Made by a program: the position numbers and the translations under genes. A stretch of 64,000 nucleotides of DNA, taken from Maritimibacter sp. (GTDB lineage Bacteria > Pseudomonadota > Alphaproteobacteria > Rhodobacterales > Rhodobacteraceae). Each line of letters begins with the position of its first letter. Position 1 is the stretch's first letter. The notes below the pieces were generated by a model, which was not told the origin of the DNA, did no database searches, and saw only the letters and a list, made by a program, of their open reading frames with translations. The stretch lies in the NCBI GenBank assembly GCA_002701395.1, contig NZVC01000030.1:1-64000 (forward strand), written 5' to 3'. Below are positions 1 through 11,318 of the stretch, one piece after another.

Positions 1-1
1 G

Positions 2-736
2 CATGGCGGCCATCATGGCGGCGGAAAGCAGCATGACGGCGCGCAGCACGACCGGCGCTGCCCCTTTGCGGGGCATGCCACCCCCGCCACGCCGGGCGAA
101 CCCGATCTTGCGCTTGCCCCGCCGGTGGCGGCCTATGCAGCGCTCCCTGCCCCGCCCATCGCCGATCTGGTCCGGGCCGAATGGCGCACCATCCTGCTGT
201 CGGCGCTGCTGCCTCTGGCTAGCTACGCGCTGTTCCACATGGTGACCGTGTTCCCGATCAGCTACGCGGTGCTGTTCACCGAACAGCCGGTGTCCCAGAT
301 CCTTGTGCTGCAGATGGTCGGCGGGACGCTGGCGATCTGCGCGGTGATCCTGTCGGGCGTACTTGCCGACCGCATGTCGAAACGGGCGGTTCTGCTGCTG
401 AGCGCGCTGCTGATCGTTGTGGTCTGTTTCACCATCGTGACGCTGAACACCGCGCCGTCGGTCTACATCCTGCTGGGCTTCGTCGCGCTGGGCCTGTCCT
501 ACGGTCAGTCCAGTTCTATCGTGCCGAACCGGTTCCGCCCCGAGTTCCGCTATTCCGGCTCTGCGATGGCGACCAACCTGTCGTGGATCCTCGGCGCCGC
601 CTTCGCGCCTTTGCTGGGCCTGCTGCTTGCATCGACCTTCGGCCTGTGGGCCGCAGCGCTGTACCTTCTGTCGGGCGTCGTGATGACGGTCCTTGCGCTA
701 AGCCTTCTTCAGCGCGGCATGACCCGCAAAGGCTAG
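2..736 (+). CDS. MFS transporter, C-terminal part (cut by window start)
   Basis: Open from the first bases with no upstream stop in this frame, so the 5' end lies outside the window. The visible part begins with a hydrophilic loop and then has about six hydrophobic segments, the C-terminal half of a 12-helix major facilitator. The stretch RFRPEFRYSGSAMATNLSW followed by ILGAAFAPLLGLLLA resembles the late motif of the metabolite:H+ symporter (MHS) branch, in which an arginine-rich loop precedes helix 10. Substrate cannot be inferred. A strong intrinsic terminator follows about 45 bases after the stop. Confidence 0.8.
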   Translation, partial: HGGHHGGGKQHDGAQHDRRCPFAGHATPATPGEPDLALAPPVAAYAALPAPPIADLVRAEWRTILLSALLPLASYALFHMVTVFPISYAVLFTEQPVSQILVLQMVGGTLAICAVILSGVLADRMSKRAVLLLSALLIVVVCFTIVTLNTAPSVYILLGFVALGLSYGQSSSIVPNRFRPEFRYSGSAMATNLSWILGAAFAPLLGLLLASTFGLWAAALYLLSGVVMTVLALSLLQRGMTRKG

Positions 737-780
737 GCCAAGGCCTACTAGACGCGGCTGGCAAGCGTCACCCAATATCA

Positions 781-820
781 AACCGCGCCGCCGCATCTCG
801 CGCCGGCGCGGTTTTTCTTT
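781..820 (+). terminator. Intrinsic terminator after the MFS gene
   Basis: Perfect 10-bp inverted repeat AACCGCGCCG / CGGCGCGGTT (781-790 and 804-813) with a short loop, running directly into a T-rich tract. It ends the transporter transcript. Confidence 0.8.
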
Positions 821-962
821 GCGGCTTGGGCTGTCGATCTGCCCGCAGCGCTAGATGCGACAAGTCTGCCGATGCGCCAGCACCAAGCGACTGAGCCGCC
901 CACACACTTAGCCTGATCCTGCCGGATCGGCTTTGAAAGACGGTTTCAAATCTAAGGGATAA

Positions 963-1036
963 TGGAGGCGAGTACCGGAATCGAACCGGTGTACACGGAT
1001 TTGCAATCCGCTGCGTCACCACTCCGCCAACTCGCC
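963..1036 (-). tRNA. tRNA-Cys (anticodon GCA)
   Basis: On the minus strand the acceptor arm GGCGAGT pairs with ACTCGCC, followed by the discriminator T and an encoded CCA (963-965). The anticodon stem GCGGA/TCCGT encloses the loop TTGCAAA, so the anticodon is GCA, read as cysteine. The T arm carries GGTTCGATTCC. The U73 discriminator is the known identity base of tRNA-Cys. Length is 74 nt including CCA. Confidence 0.95.
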
Positions 1037-1176
1037 AGAGTGGAGTTCCGATTAGGTTCTTCGACACCGAAGGTCAAGCCGATTGTTGTCGGCCGCAACG
1101 GTGCAGCGGCAGGCGGTACCTAGGTGGGCCGGGACCGCACGCGCCGTAGGGCCGTATCTCGTTGAACATGAATGAT

Positions 1177-1204
1177 CCTCATAATGATGCTCAGGATAAT
1201 GAGG
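1177..1204. promoter_or_regulatory. Inverted repeat in the leader of the methionine synthase genes
   Basis: CCTCAT at 1177-1182 and ATGAGG at 1199-1204 form a 6-bp inverted repeat with a 16-base spacer, about 55 bases upstream of the methyltransferase start. It could be an operator or a leader hairpin. The sequence does not match any methionine-linked riboswitch I can recognise, so this is only a candidate control element for the metH pair. The rest of 1037-1259 shows nothing else I can name. Confidence 0.3.
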
Positions 1205-1259
1205 TTGTTACCCATGTTGGCGGTCGGGTATCTGTCGCCCTCGAACCGACAGGACCATC

Positions 1260-2313
1260 ATGATCAACTTTTCCCTCCCGGCGTCCGAAAGCTTCGCGGC
1301 GCTCGAAACGGCTGCCCGCGACCGAATCCTCATCCTCGACGGAGCGATGGGGACGATGATCCAAGAGCTGAACATGTCCGAAGAGGACTTTACCGCAGGT
1401 GGGCACATCCACGGGCCCGGCTGCCGACACCATGCTTCGGATCACCCGCAGAAGGGCAACAACGACCTTCTCGTGCTGACCCAGCCGAAGGCGGTCGAGG
1501 ACGTGCAGTTTCAGTTTGCCCGTGCGGGGGCCGACATTCTGGAGACCAACACGTTTTCGTCGACCACCATCGCGCAGGCCGACTATGGGCTCGAAGATGC
1601 GGTGCACGACCTGAACGTCGCCGGCGCGCAGGTCGCGCGGCGCGCGGCGGACCGGGCGCAGGCCGAGGACGGGCGCCGCCGCTTCGTCGCCGGGGCCGTT
1701 GGGCCGACCAACCGGACCGCCTCGATCAGTCCGGATGTGAACGACCCGGGCTACCGCGCGGTGACCTTCGACGATCTGCGCCTCGCCTACGGTCAGCAGA
1801 TCGACGGGTTGATCGAGGGCGGATCGGACCTGATCCTGATCGAGACGATCTTCGACACGCTGAACGCCAAGGCCGCGATCTTCGCCGCGCTTGAAAGCTT
1901 CGCCAAGGTCGGTCGCCGCCTGCCGATCATGATCTCGGGCACGATCACCGATGCCTCGGGCCGCACGCTGTCGGGGCAGACGCCCACCGCCTTCTGGCAC
2001 TCGGTTCGTCACGCGCGGCCGTTTACCGTGGGGCTGAACTGTGCGCTTGGCGCCGACGCGATGCGGCCGCACCTGGCCGAATTGGCCGGAGTCGCGGAAA
2101 CGCGGGTCTGTGCCTATCCGAACGCCGGCCTGCCGAACGCGTTCGGCCAGTACGACGAACAGCCAGAAGACACCGCCGCCAAGGTCGAGGTCTTCGCGAA
2201 GGAAGGTCTGGTCAATGTCGTCGGCGGGTGCTGCGGCACCACGCCCGAACACATCCGCGCCATCGCCGATCATGTCGCCGCCTATGCGCCGCGCAAACCC
2301 CGGATGACTGCCA

Positions 2314-2321
<8 letters not shown>
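1260..2321 (+). CDS. Homocysteine S-methyltransferase (N-terminal module of split methionine synthase)
   Basis: 353-residue TIM-barrel homocysteine methyltransferase, equivalent to the first domain of MetH. It opens with the typical DGAMGTMIQ near residue 30. The zinc ligands are visible as Cys261 (GLNCALGAD) and Cys324-Cys325 ([11 protein letters not shown]). It transfers a methyl group to homocysteine to make methionine. Its stop overlaps the start of the next gene by 8 bases, and that gene holds the folate, cobalamin and activation domains, so the two very probably form one methionine synthase in trans. Database annotation of such genes as betaine-homocysteine methyltransferase is an alternative that the sequence alone does not exclude. 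Confidence 0.9.
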
Positions 2322-5031
<2,710 letters not shown>

Positions 5032-5041
5032 GCGGCGGGGT

Positions 5042-6193
5042 TCAGTACGCGGGTTTCATCGGGAACCACCCCGGCCGCGACTGGTCTAGATAGGCGCCTT
5101 CGATCCGGGTGACGCGGAATTCCTCGATCATGTCGAGCGATGGCGTGACGCCCAGCCCCGGCGCGGTCGGCACCTCGTACGCGCCCCGCGTCAGCGGCGG
5201 CGTGTCGGGGGCGATGTCGGCGGCGAGGTAGTCGCGCTCGGTGTCGATCGCCAGCGACAGGTTCGGAATCGACGCGCCAAGGTGGACATAGGCGGCCTGA
5301 CTGATCGCCAGTTCGGCGCCAGAGTGCAGCGTGACGGGGATGCCGTGCGCCTCGGCGATGCCGGCGGCCTTGATCACGGGCCACAAGCCCCCCGCCTGAT
5401 GTGGATCCAGCAGGATGACATCCGCCGCCTCGGCGTGGACGATGTTGCCGGTGTCCTCCAGCGTATAGGCGCTTTCGTCCAGCGCGATCGGCACAGTCTG
5501 GCACTGGCGCAGCGCGCGGTGCCCGGCGATATCGTCCAGCTCCAGCGGTTGCTCTACGTAGAACGGGTCCAGCGGCGCCAGCTTCGCAAGTTGGCGGCGG
5601 GCGGTTCCGGGTGTCCATGCGCCGTTCACGTCCAGCCGCAGGGGCGCGTTGCCGATGGCAGCGCGGGCGGCGGTCGCCAAGGCGATATCGCTGTCTACAT
5701 CGAAGCCGATCTTGACCTTGAACGTGCCGAACCCCCGGTCGCGGAAGTCGCGCAGCCGGTCGGTCAGGGCGTCGGGGTCGCGGGTGAAGGTATAGGCAGC
5801 GGCGGGCACGGTGTCGCGGAACCGTCCGCCCCAAAGCGCGTGACAGGGCAGGCCCGCGATGTGCCCCAGCGCATCCCACATCGCCATCTCAAGCGCCGCC
5901 ATCGCCATCACGGCGGCGCGCTTGTGGTGATAGTAGCCAGCGCCAAGAACATGGCGATAGAACGCTTCGGCTTCGGCCACGCTGCGGCCAATCGCAAGCC
6001 GGGCGACGACGTTGGCGAAGACGGCGGGCACGGTGTCGATCAGGCACAGCGTCTCGCCCCACCCGATGGCGCCGGACCGCGTCTCGATCCGGCAGATCAG
6101 CCGCGTGCTGCCGATCCGTGCGCCGGACCCCCAGTTGATCGTTTCCCGAAACGGAACCCTGACCATCCAGTGGTCGACTTTCACGATTTCCAT
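5042..6193 (-). CDS. Enolase-superfamily sugar-acid dehydratase or cycloisomerase (MLE type)
   Basis: 383 residues of the mandelate racemase/muconate lactonizing fold. Visible active-site elements are the KVK pair (Lys159, Lys161) and the metal ligands Asp188 (RLDVNGAW), Glu214 (YVEQP) and Asp239-Glu240 (ALDES). At the position where dipeptide epimerases and muconate cycloisomerases carry the opposing lysine, this protein reads LLDPHQAGG (263-269), so that lysine is absent and a histidine may take part instead. It is divergent from the IclR-lactonase gene, and the shared 74-bp gap holds a perfect palindrome, so it probably belongs to the same regulon. A dehydratase or lactone cycloisomerase acting on an aldonate is the likely role; the substrate is unknown. 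Confidence 0.8.
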   Translation of the reverse strand: MEIVKVDHWMVRVPFRETINWGSGARIGSTRLICRIETRSGAIGWGETLCLIDTVPAVFANVVARLAIGRSVAEAEAFYRHVLGAGYYHHKRAAVMAMAALEMAMWDALGHIAGLPCHALWGGRFRDTVPAAAYTFTRDPDALTDRLRDFRDRGFGTFKVKIGFDVDSDIALATAARAAIGNAPLRLDVNGAWTPGTARRQLAKLAPLDPFYVEQPLELDDIAGHRALRQCQTVPIALDESAYTLEDTGNIVHAEAADVILLDPHQAGGLWPVIKAAGIAEAHGIPVTLHSGAELAISQAAYVHLGASIPNLSLAIDTERDYLAADIAPDTPPLTRGAYEVPTAPGLGVTPSLDMIEEFRVTRIEGAYLDQSRPGWFPMKPAY

Positions 6194-6208
6194 GTCCCCT
6201 CCCTTGAC

Positions 6209-6225
6209 TTGGAACTGAGTTCCAA
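6209..6225. promoter_or_regulatory. Palindromic operator, copy 1 (divergent promoter region)
   Basis: Perfect 7-bp dyad TTGGAAC-TGA-GTTCCAA between the divergent enolase-family gene and the IclR-lactonase gene. The same palindrome recurs upstream of the sugar-binding protein gene (10013-10029). Length and symmetry fit an IclR-family or similar dimeric repressor. Inferred to be bound by the adjacent IclR fusion protein. Confidence 0.75.
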
Positions 6226-6267
6226 CCTACACAGACCGGACCTGAAGGCAACCCGGGAGAAGCAGAC

Positions 6268-7983
6268 GTGCCGCGCAAAGCCCAAGTCACGACGATCGAG
6301 TCGCCGGACGAAGCGACCGTTCAACCGGGGATGCAGGCGCTTCAGCGCGGGCTGCATATTCTGGAGCTTGTGGCGTCGCGCGATGGTCCTGTCCGCTTCA
6401 CCACGCTGCTGGAAGCATCGGCGCTGCCGAAGGGCACGCTGCACCGCATCCTTCAGACCCTGATCGACGAACGCTACCTGTCGCTGGATGACCGCAGCCA
6501 GTCCTACGCGCTGGGGTCCAAGCCGTTCCAGCTGGCGCACCGTGTCTGGGATCAGTTCGACCTGCGCGGCGCGGCAGAGCCGGAACTGGAACGGCTGGCC
6601 GACCTGACCGGCGAGGCGGTGCGTCTTGGCATCGTGGATGGCGACAAGGTTCTGTACATCGATCAGCGCGACACGCCCCGGCAGGTGCGGCTGGCCAATG
6701 GCACGGGCGCACGCTCCGCGATCCACGCGACCGCGCTGGGCAAGGCGATGGCCGCCCACATGACCGAGGCAGAGCGTCAGCGCCTGCTGAAGGACGTGGA
6801 TCTGGAAAGCTTCACCGACAAGACCATCGTCGAGGCGGGCGATCTGGGTCAGCAGCTGAACATCGTGAAGGCGCGCGGCTATGCGATCTCGAACGGCGAG
6901 CAATACGACGACGTCAGCGCCGTCGCTGCCGCGATCCTAGACCACCGGGCGAGGCCTCTGGCCGCCATCGGCATCGTGGGGCCGTCCTATCGCCTGCCGA
7001 CCGAAACGCTGCATTCCTACGGACGCGAGGGGATCGAGGCGGCGCGGCGCATCTCGGGCAACATCGGAGAGCTGGCCATGTCGATCGCCATCAATCCGCG
7101 TCCGCTGGATATCGGTCGCGACGACATTGCCTGCGCCATCCCGGGCGAGGATTTTCTGGGCGAGGGTCCGTTCTGGGATGCCGACGCGCAGCGCCTGCAC
7201 TGGGTCGACATCCTTGCGCCGGGCTTGCTGTCTGGCGATCCCGCCACCGGCGAGCGCAGTTTCCGCCCGATGCCGGAACTGGTCGGCGTCGCCATTCCCA
7301 AGGCGACGGGCGGCTTCGTCTGCGCGACCGAAACCGGGATCAAGACGATTTCCGCCACCGGCGAGATCGCGGTGCTGGCAGAGCCAGAGGCAGACCGCCC
7401 GGGCAACCGGTTCAACGACGGCAAGTGCGACAGCCGGGGCCGGCTTTGGGTCGGGTCGCTTGCGATCAACACCGAACCCGGGCGGGGAAGGCTGTGGCGC
7501 GTGGACCCGGATGGCAGCTTCGCACTGATGGAGGAGGGGCTGCACATCTCGAACGGGCTGGGATGGAGCCCGGACGAGCGCACGTTCTACTTCACCGATG
7601 GTCCCAAGACGATCTGGGCCTACGACTTCGACGCTGCGGTTGGCACGATTTCCAACAAGCGCGCCTTTGCCGAGTTCGGCCCCGGCGACGGTGTGCCGGA
7701 CGGTCTGACGGTGGATGCCGAAGGCTACGTCTGGGTCGCGATCTGGGATGGCTGGGCGGTGCGCCGCTACGCCCCTGACGGGCGGCTTGACCGGACCATC
7801 AGCCTGCCGGTGCCGCGCCCGACCAGTTGCACCTTCGGCGGGCCCGACATGGACCGGCTGTTCGTGACCTCGGCGCGCATCCGGCTGTCGGCCAAGCACC
7901 TTGCCGAGGCGCCGCTGTCGGGCAGCGTGTTCGCGCTGGATGCCGGGGTGACCGGCCAGAAAGACAAGATCTTCGCGGGATAA
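6268..7983 (+). CDS. IclR-family regulator fused to SMP-30/gluconolactonase domain
   Basis: 571 residues, GTG start preceded by GGGAGAAG. Residues about 20-85 are an IclR winged helix-turn-helix (LLEASALPKGTLHRILQTL is the recognition region), and about 95-270 are the IclR effector domain. After a linker near 275-290, residues 291-571 are a complete SMP-30/regucalcin propeller: LGEGPFW with Glu299, RFND with Asn383, ISNGLGWSPD with Asn429, and VPDGLTVDAEG with Asp478. Their spacing matches the Glu/Asn/Asn/Asp metal and substrate site of regucalcin. The lactonase half is therefore predicted active. One polypeptide would sense a sugar metabolite and hydrolyse an aldonolactone. It leads an operon with the ATPase and SDR that follow, and the upstream operator suggests autoregulation. 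Confidence 0.9.
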   Translation: MPRKAQVTTIESPDEATVQPGMQALQRGLHILELVASRDGPVRFTTLLEASALPKGTLHRILQTLIDERYLSLDDRSQSYALGSKPFQLAHRVWDQFDLRGAAEPELERLADLTGEAVRLGIVDGDKVLYIDQRDTPRQVRLANGTGARSAIHATALGKAMAAHMTEAERQRLLKDVDLESFTDKTIVEAGDLGQQLNIVKARGYAISNGEQYDDVSAVAAAILDHRARPLAAIGIVGPSYRLPTETLHSYGREGIEAARRISGNIGELAMSIAINPRPLDIGRDDIACAIPGEDFLGEGPFWDADAQRLHWVDILAPGLLSGDPATGERSFRPMPELVGVAIPKATGGFVCATETGIKTISATGEIAVLAEPEADRPGNRFNDGKCDSRGRLWVGSLAINTEPGRGRLWRVDPDGSFALMEEGLHISNGLGWSPDERTFYFTDGPKTIWAYDFDAAVGTISNKRAFAEFGPGDGVPDGLTVDAEGYVWVAIWDGWAVRRYAPDGRLDRTISLPVPRPTSCTFGGPDMDRLFVTSARIRLSAKHLAEAPLSGSVFALDAGVTGQKDKIFAG

Positions 7984-7994
7984 GGGAGAGGCTT

Positions 7995-9074
7995 ATGGCG
8001 ACCCTCGAAATCGACGGGCTTTGTAAGCGTTACGGCGCGGTCGAAGTTCTCAAGGATATCGACCTCAGCATACGTCACGGGGAATTCGTCGTTTTCGTCG
8101 GTCCGTCCGGCTGCGGCAAGTCCACGCTGCTGCGGATGATCTGCGGGCTGGACGAGGTAAGCTCGGGGCGGATCGCGCTGGATGACGAACTGGTCAACGA
8201 CGTGCCGTCGTCGAAGCGGGGCATCGCGATGGTGTTCCAATCCTATGCTTTGTACCCGCACATGACGGTGGCGCAGAACATGGGCTACGCCCTGCGGCTG
8301 GCCAAGACGGACAAGGCCGAGATCGACCGGCGCGTGTCCGAGGCCGCCGCGATCCTGCAGATCGAGCCGCTTCTGGATCGCAAGCCGCGGCAGCTGTCCG
8401 GCGGCCAGCGCCAGCGTGTCGCCATCGGCCGGGCCATCGTGCGCGAGCCGAAGGTGTTCCTGTTCGATGAACCGCTGTCCAACCTCGACGCCGCGCTGCG
8501 GGTCGACATGCGGATGGAGTTCGCGCGGCTGAAAGAGCGGCTGGGCACCACGATGATCTACGTCACGCATGATCAGGTCGAGGCGATGACGCTGGCCGAC
8601 AAGATCGTGGTGATGAGCGCGGGCCGGATCGAGCAGGTCGGCAGCCCGATCGAGTTGTACGAGCGCCCGGCGAACCGCTTTGTCGCGGGCTTCATCGGGT
8701 CGCCCAAGATGAACTTCCTGCGGGCGAAGGGCGGTGGCGGCAGTGTCACGCTTCCGGGCGGATCGCTGCGGCTGGCCAGCGCGCCCGCCGCGCTGGCCGA
8801 GATCGGGGTGCGCCCCGAGCATCTGCGGCTGGGCGAAGACGGCGTCGGGGTTCTGACCGGGCGGCTTGAGGCGACCGAGCATCTTGGGTCCGACACCTTC
8901 GCGATCCTCGCGGTCGAGGGGGCCGACCGCCCGCTGATGGTGCGCCTGCCGGGCGAGCGGAAGCTGGACCGGGGCAGCATGGTCAGCGTCACCTTCGACG
9001 CAGAGCACGCCTATGGGTTTGACGCCGACGGGCAGCGCGTTCCGCTGCTGCCGGATCAGGCGCGCGCAGCGTGA
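7995..9074 (+). CDS. Sugar ABC transporter ATP-binding protein (UgpC/MsmX type)
   Basis: 359 residues from the ATG at 7995, which has GGGAGAG 5 bases upstream; the longer open frame upstream lacks these signals. Walker [10 protein letters not shown], signature LSGGQRQR, Walker B VFLFDEP and the switch histidine in YVTHDQVEAMT are all intact. The C-terminal third is an OB-type regulatory domain as in MalK and UgpC. It energises the importer whose binding protein and permeases lie at 10049-13164. It begins 11 bases after the regulator-lactonase stop and overlaps the SDR gene by one base. Confidence 0.93.
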   Translation: MATLEIDGLCKRYGAVEVLKDIDLSIRHGEFVVFVGPSGCGKSTLLRMICGLDEVSSGRIALDDELVNDVPSSKRGIAMVFQSYALYPHMTVAQNMGYALRLAKTDKAEIDRRVSEAAAILQIEPLLDRKPRQLSGGQRQRVAIGRAIVREPKVFLFDEPLSNLDAALRVDMRMEFARLKERLGTTMIYVTHDQVEAMTLADKIVVMSAGRIEQVGSPIELYERPANRFVAGFIGSPKMNFLRAKGGGGSVTLPGGSLRLASAPAALAEIGVRPEHLRLGEDGVGVLTGRLEATEHLGSDTFAILAVEGADRPLMVRLPGERKLDRGSMVSVTFDAEHAYGFDADGQRVPLLPDQARAA

Positions 9075-9880
9075 TGCTTGAGACCTCCGACCACGCCGAA
9101 CTGCAACCGGTCGCCATCGAGGCGGCCCGCTACCCCTCGCTTGAGGGGCGCGCGGTGCTGGTCACGGGCGGCGGCTCGGGGATCGGGATGTATCTGGTCG
9201 AGGCATTCTGCGGGCAGGGCGCCCGCGTCGGGTTCGTCGATCTTGACGCCGATGCCGGTGCGCGCGTGGCCGAGGTTTGCGCCGCGACCACCGGCAACCG
9301 CCCCGCCTTCCGCGCGGCGGACCTGCGTGACATCGACGGGCTGCGGCGCGCTGTGGCCGAACTGGCAGGCGAGACCGGGCCTGTCGGGGCGCTGGTGAAC
9401 AACGCGGGTAACGACGACCGGCTGCCGGTCGAAGATGTGACGCCCGAGTACTGGGACGACCGCATGGCGGTGAACCTGCGCCACCAGTTCTTCGCCGCGC
9501 AGGCGGTTCTGCCTGCGATGGACCAAGGTGGGTCAATCGTGAACATGGGCTCGAACAGCTGGATGCAGGGCGCGGCGGGGCTGATCGCCTACACCACGGC
9601 GAAATCCGCGATACAGGGCCTGACCCGGTCCCTTGCGCGCGAGGTGGGCGGGCGCGGGGTGCGCGTGAACTCTATCGCTCCGGGTTGGATATTGACCGAA
9701 CGACAGGTGTCGCGGGCCAAGGCGATCTACGCCGACAAGTTCGACGATTACCTTGGGAAGCAGTGCCTTAAGGAATTTCTTCTTCCGCCGGACGTGGCGC
9801 GGATGGCGCTGTTCCTGACCGCCGACGACAGTCGGATGATCACCGGACAGACATTTGTCGTGGATGGCGGTGTCGTCTGA
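9074..9880 (+). CDS. SDR family aldose 1-dehydrogenase (xylose dehydrogenase-like)
   Basis: 268 residues, ATG overlapping the ATPase stop (TGATG). NAD(P) motif TGGGSGIG (31-38), NNAG (109-112), and catalytic Ser160, Tyr173 and Lys177. The features YPSLEG at the N-terminus, NNAGNDDR and VNLRH are, from memory, shared with the NAD-dependent D-xylose 1-dehydrogenase XylB of Caulobacter. This supports oxidation of an aldose at C1 to its lactone. The lactonase domain encoded two genes upstream would hydrolyse the product. The actual sugar may be a pentose or hexose. Confidence 0.85.
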   Translation: MLETSDHAELQPVAIEAARYPSLEGRAVLVTGGGSGIGMYLVEAFCGQGARVGFVDLDADAGARVAEVCAATTGNRPAFRAADLRDIDGLRRAVAELAGETGPVGALVNNAGNDDRLPVEDVTPEYWDDRMAVNLRHQFFAAQAVLPAMDQGGSIVNMGSNSWMQGAAGLIAYTTAKSAIQGLTRSLAREVGGRGVRVNSIAPGWILTERQVSRAKAIYADKFDDYLGKQCLKEFLLPPDVARMALFLTADDSRMITGQTFVVDGGVV

Positions 9881-9955
9881 AGCGCCGGGCGGCATGGTAC
9901 TTACGAAAGGCGAAGAGCAGTAAGCGGGCAGGGAGAGGATCAGCTTAGGGAGAAC

Positions 9956-9972
9956 TTGAAACCGAGTTCCAA
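9956..9972. promoter_or_regulatory. Palindromic operator, copy 2 (imperfect)
   Basis: TTGAAAC-CGA-GTTCCAA matches the perfect copies at 6209 and 10013 with one half-site mismatch. It lies 57 bases (start to start) upstream of copy 3 and just upstream of a possible -35 element. Confidence 0.55.
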
Positions 9973-9978
9973 GATAGC

Positions 9979-10007
9979 TTGTCCGAACGGGGAAACTCGG
10001 TTATTGA
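9979..10007 (+). promoter_or_regulatory. Candidate promoter of the sugar uptake operon
   Basis: TTGTCC (9979-9984), 17-base spacer, TATTGA (10002-10007). Both hexamers are moderate matches to the housekeeping consensus. Operators 2 and 3 flank it, which is what a repressible promoter would look like. Confidence 0.35.
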
Positions 10008-10012
10008 TTTAG

Positions 10013-10029
10013 TTGGAACTTGGTTCCAA
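10013..10029. promoter_or_regulatory. Palindromic operator, copy 3
   Basis: Perfect dyad TTGGAAC-TTG-GTTCCAA, 19 bases before the start codon of the binding-protein gene and just downstream of the candidate -10 element. Same half-site as copy 1 at 6209. Confidence 0.75.
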
Positions 10030-10048
10030 AAATGGGAGGAAGATTGCA

Positions 10049-11302
10049 ATGTGGAAGATCACCACGTCTCTGGCCGCCGGGCTGGTTGCCGCGGCTCTAG
10101 CCGTTCCGGCCGCGGCCGACACCGTTGAATTCATGAACTGGACCTACACCGAGGATTCGGGGAAGGACCTGATGCAGGGCATCATGGACGACTACGCTGG
10201 CAAGTCCGGCGACACGGTCGAACCCCTTGGTTATGCCTGGAGCGACATCAACAAGAACGCTTTCCTGCGGTCGCGCACCAATACGCTGCCTGACGTCATG
10301 CAGGTGCAGGCGCGGTTCCTGCCGACGATCGCGAACATCCAGCAGATCGTCGACCTGAACGAGGTGTTCGGGAAGGATGCGCTGGAAGAGATGTTCACCC
10401 CCGGCTTCCTTGCGATGGGACAGGTCGACGGCAAGCAGGTCGCGCTGCCGTGGATCGCAGGCACCATCGGCATGGTCGCCAACCAAAAGGTTCTGGACGC
10501 TGCCGGCGTCGACGGCATTCCCGGGACGGTGGACGAATTCCGCGCCGCGCTGGAGCAGGTGCGCGAGAATGTCCCGAACTCGGTGCCCTACGGGATGGCG
10601 ACCAAGAACAACGCCTCGATTCTTCTGGACTACCTGATCTGGGCATGGACCTTCGGCGCGGACGTGATCGACGCAGACGGCAAACCGGACGTGAATTCCG
10701 CCGAGGGCGTCGCCGCGCTGGAATTCATGGTCGGCCTGATGAACGACCGTCTCGCCGCGCCCGAGATCGACCGGCCCGACGCGCGCCGCCTGTTCGGGCA
10801 GGAAGTCACGGCCTTCTATTTCGACGCACCCAGCGCCAAGAACTTTGCCGCCGACTTCTCGGGGCAGGGCATGGACTATGCCGTCAACATCATCCCGATG
10901 GAAACCCCGACGATGGAGGCCGACGGCACGCCAGCGGCGATCCAGTGGGGCCATGTCCTTGTGATGTTCAACGACGACAACGCCTCGTCCGACAGCGCCG
11001 CGTCGAAGTTCCTGATGAACACGATGTCCGATGACGTGCTGGTCGACTACGCGCTGATCAAGGGTGCGCTGCCGCCGACCTTCACCGCGCTGGAAAGCGA
11101 GCAGGTGGCAAGCGACGCCTACATGGCCGCTTGGGCCGAGGCCGCTGTCGCCCCGCGTCCGAACCCGATCGCCCCGTTGGCGAACGGTGGCGCGATTTCC
11201 GACATCATCGGTGAAGAGGTGCAGGCCGCGCTGCTGGGGCAGAAGACCGCGCAAGAGGCCGCCGACGCCATGCAGGAACGGCTCGAGGCCGAGCTGGACT
11301 GA
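10049..11302 (+). CDS. Periplasmic sugar-binding protein of ABC transporter
   Basis: 417 residues from the ATG at 10049, chosen because GGGAGGA (10034-10040) sits 8 bases upstream and the product then begins with a Sec signal peptide (MWKITTSLAAGLVAAALAVP, cleavage after AAA near residue 24). A longer reading from TTG at 10013 would start inside the operator. The mature part is a family 1 extracellular solute-binding protein, with the acidic, aromatic-rich surface common to marine sugar-binding proteins. It is the first gene of the uptake and lyase operon. A stable stem-loop follows its stop, typical of transcripts in which the binding protein is kept in excess over the permeases. Confidence 0.93.
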   Translation: MWKITTSLAAGLVAAALAVPAAADTVEFMNWTYTEDSGKDLMQGIMDDYAGKSGDTVEPLGYAWSDINKNAFLRSRTNTLPDVMQVQARFLPTIANIQQIVDLNEVFGKDALEEMFTPGFLAMGQVDGKQVALPWIAGTIGMVANQKVLDAAGVDGIPGTVDEFRAALEQVRENVPNSVPYGMATKNNASILLDYLIWAWTFGADVIDADGKPDVNSAEGVAALEFMVGLMNDRLAAPEIDRPDARRLFGQEVTAFYFDAPSAKNFAADFSGQGMDYAVNIIPMETPTMEADGTPAAIQWGHVLVMFNDDNASSDSAASKFLMNTMSDDVLVDYALIKGALPPTFTALESEQVASDAYMAAWAEAAVAPRPNPIAPLANGGAISDIIGEEVQAALLGQKTAQEAADAMQERLEAELD

Positions 11303-11318
11303 CCTCCGCAGACCACTA

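Noticed and set aside
1037..1259. Possible cobalamin or SAM riboswitch before the methionine synthase genes
   Set aside because: No B12-box or SAM-II type conserved core could be seen; only a short inverted repeat is supported.
10013..10048. Upstream TTG start for the sugar-binding protein
   Set aside because: It would begin inside the operator and put 12 residues before a normal signal peptide; the ATG at 10049 has a strong ribosome binding site.
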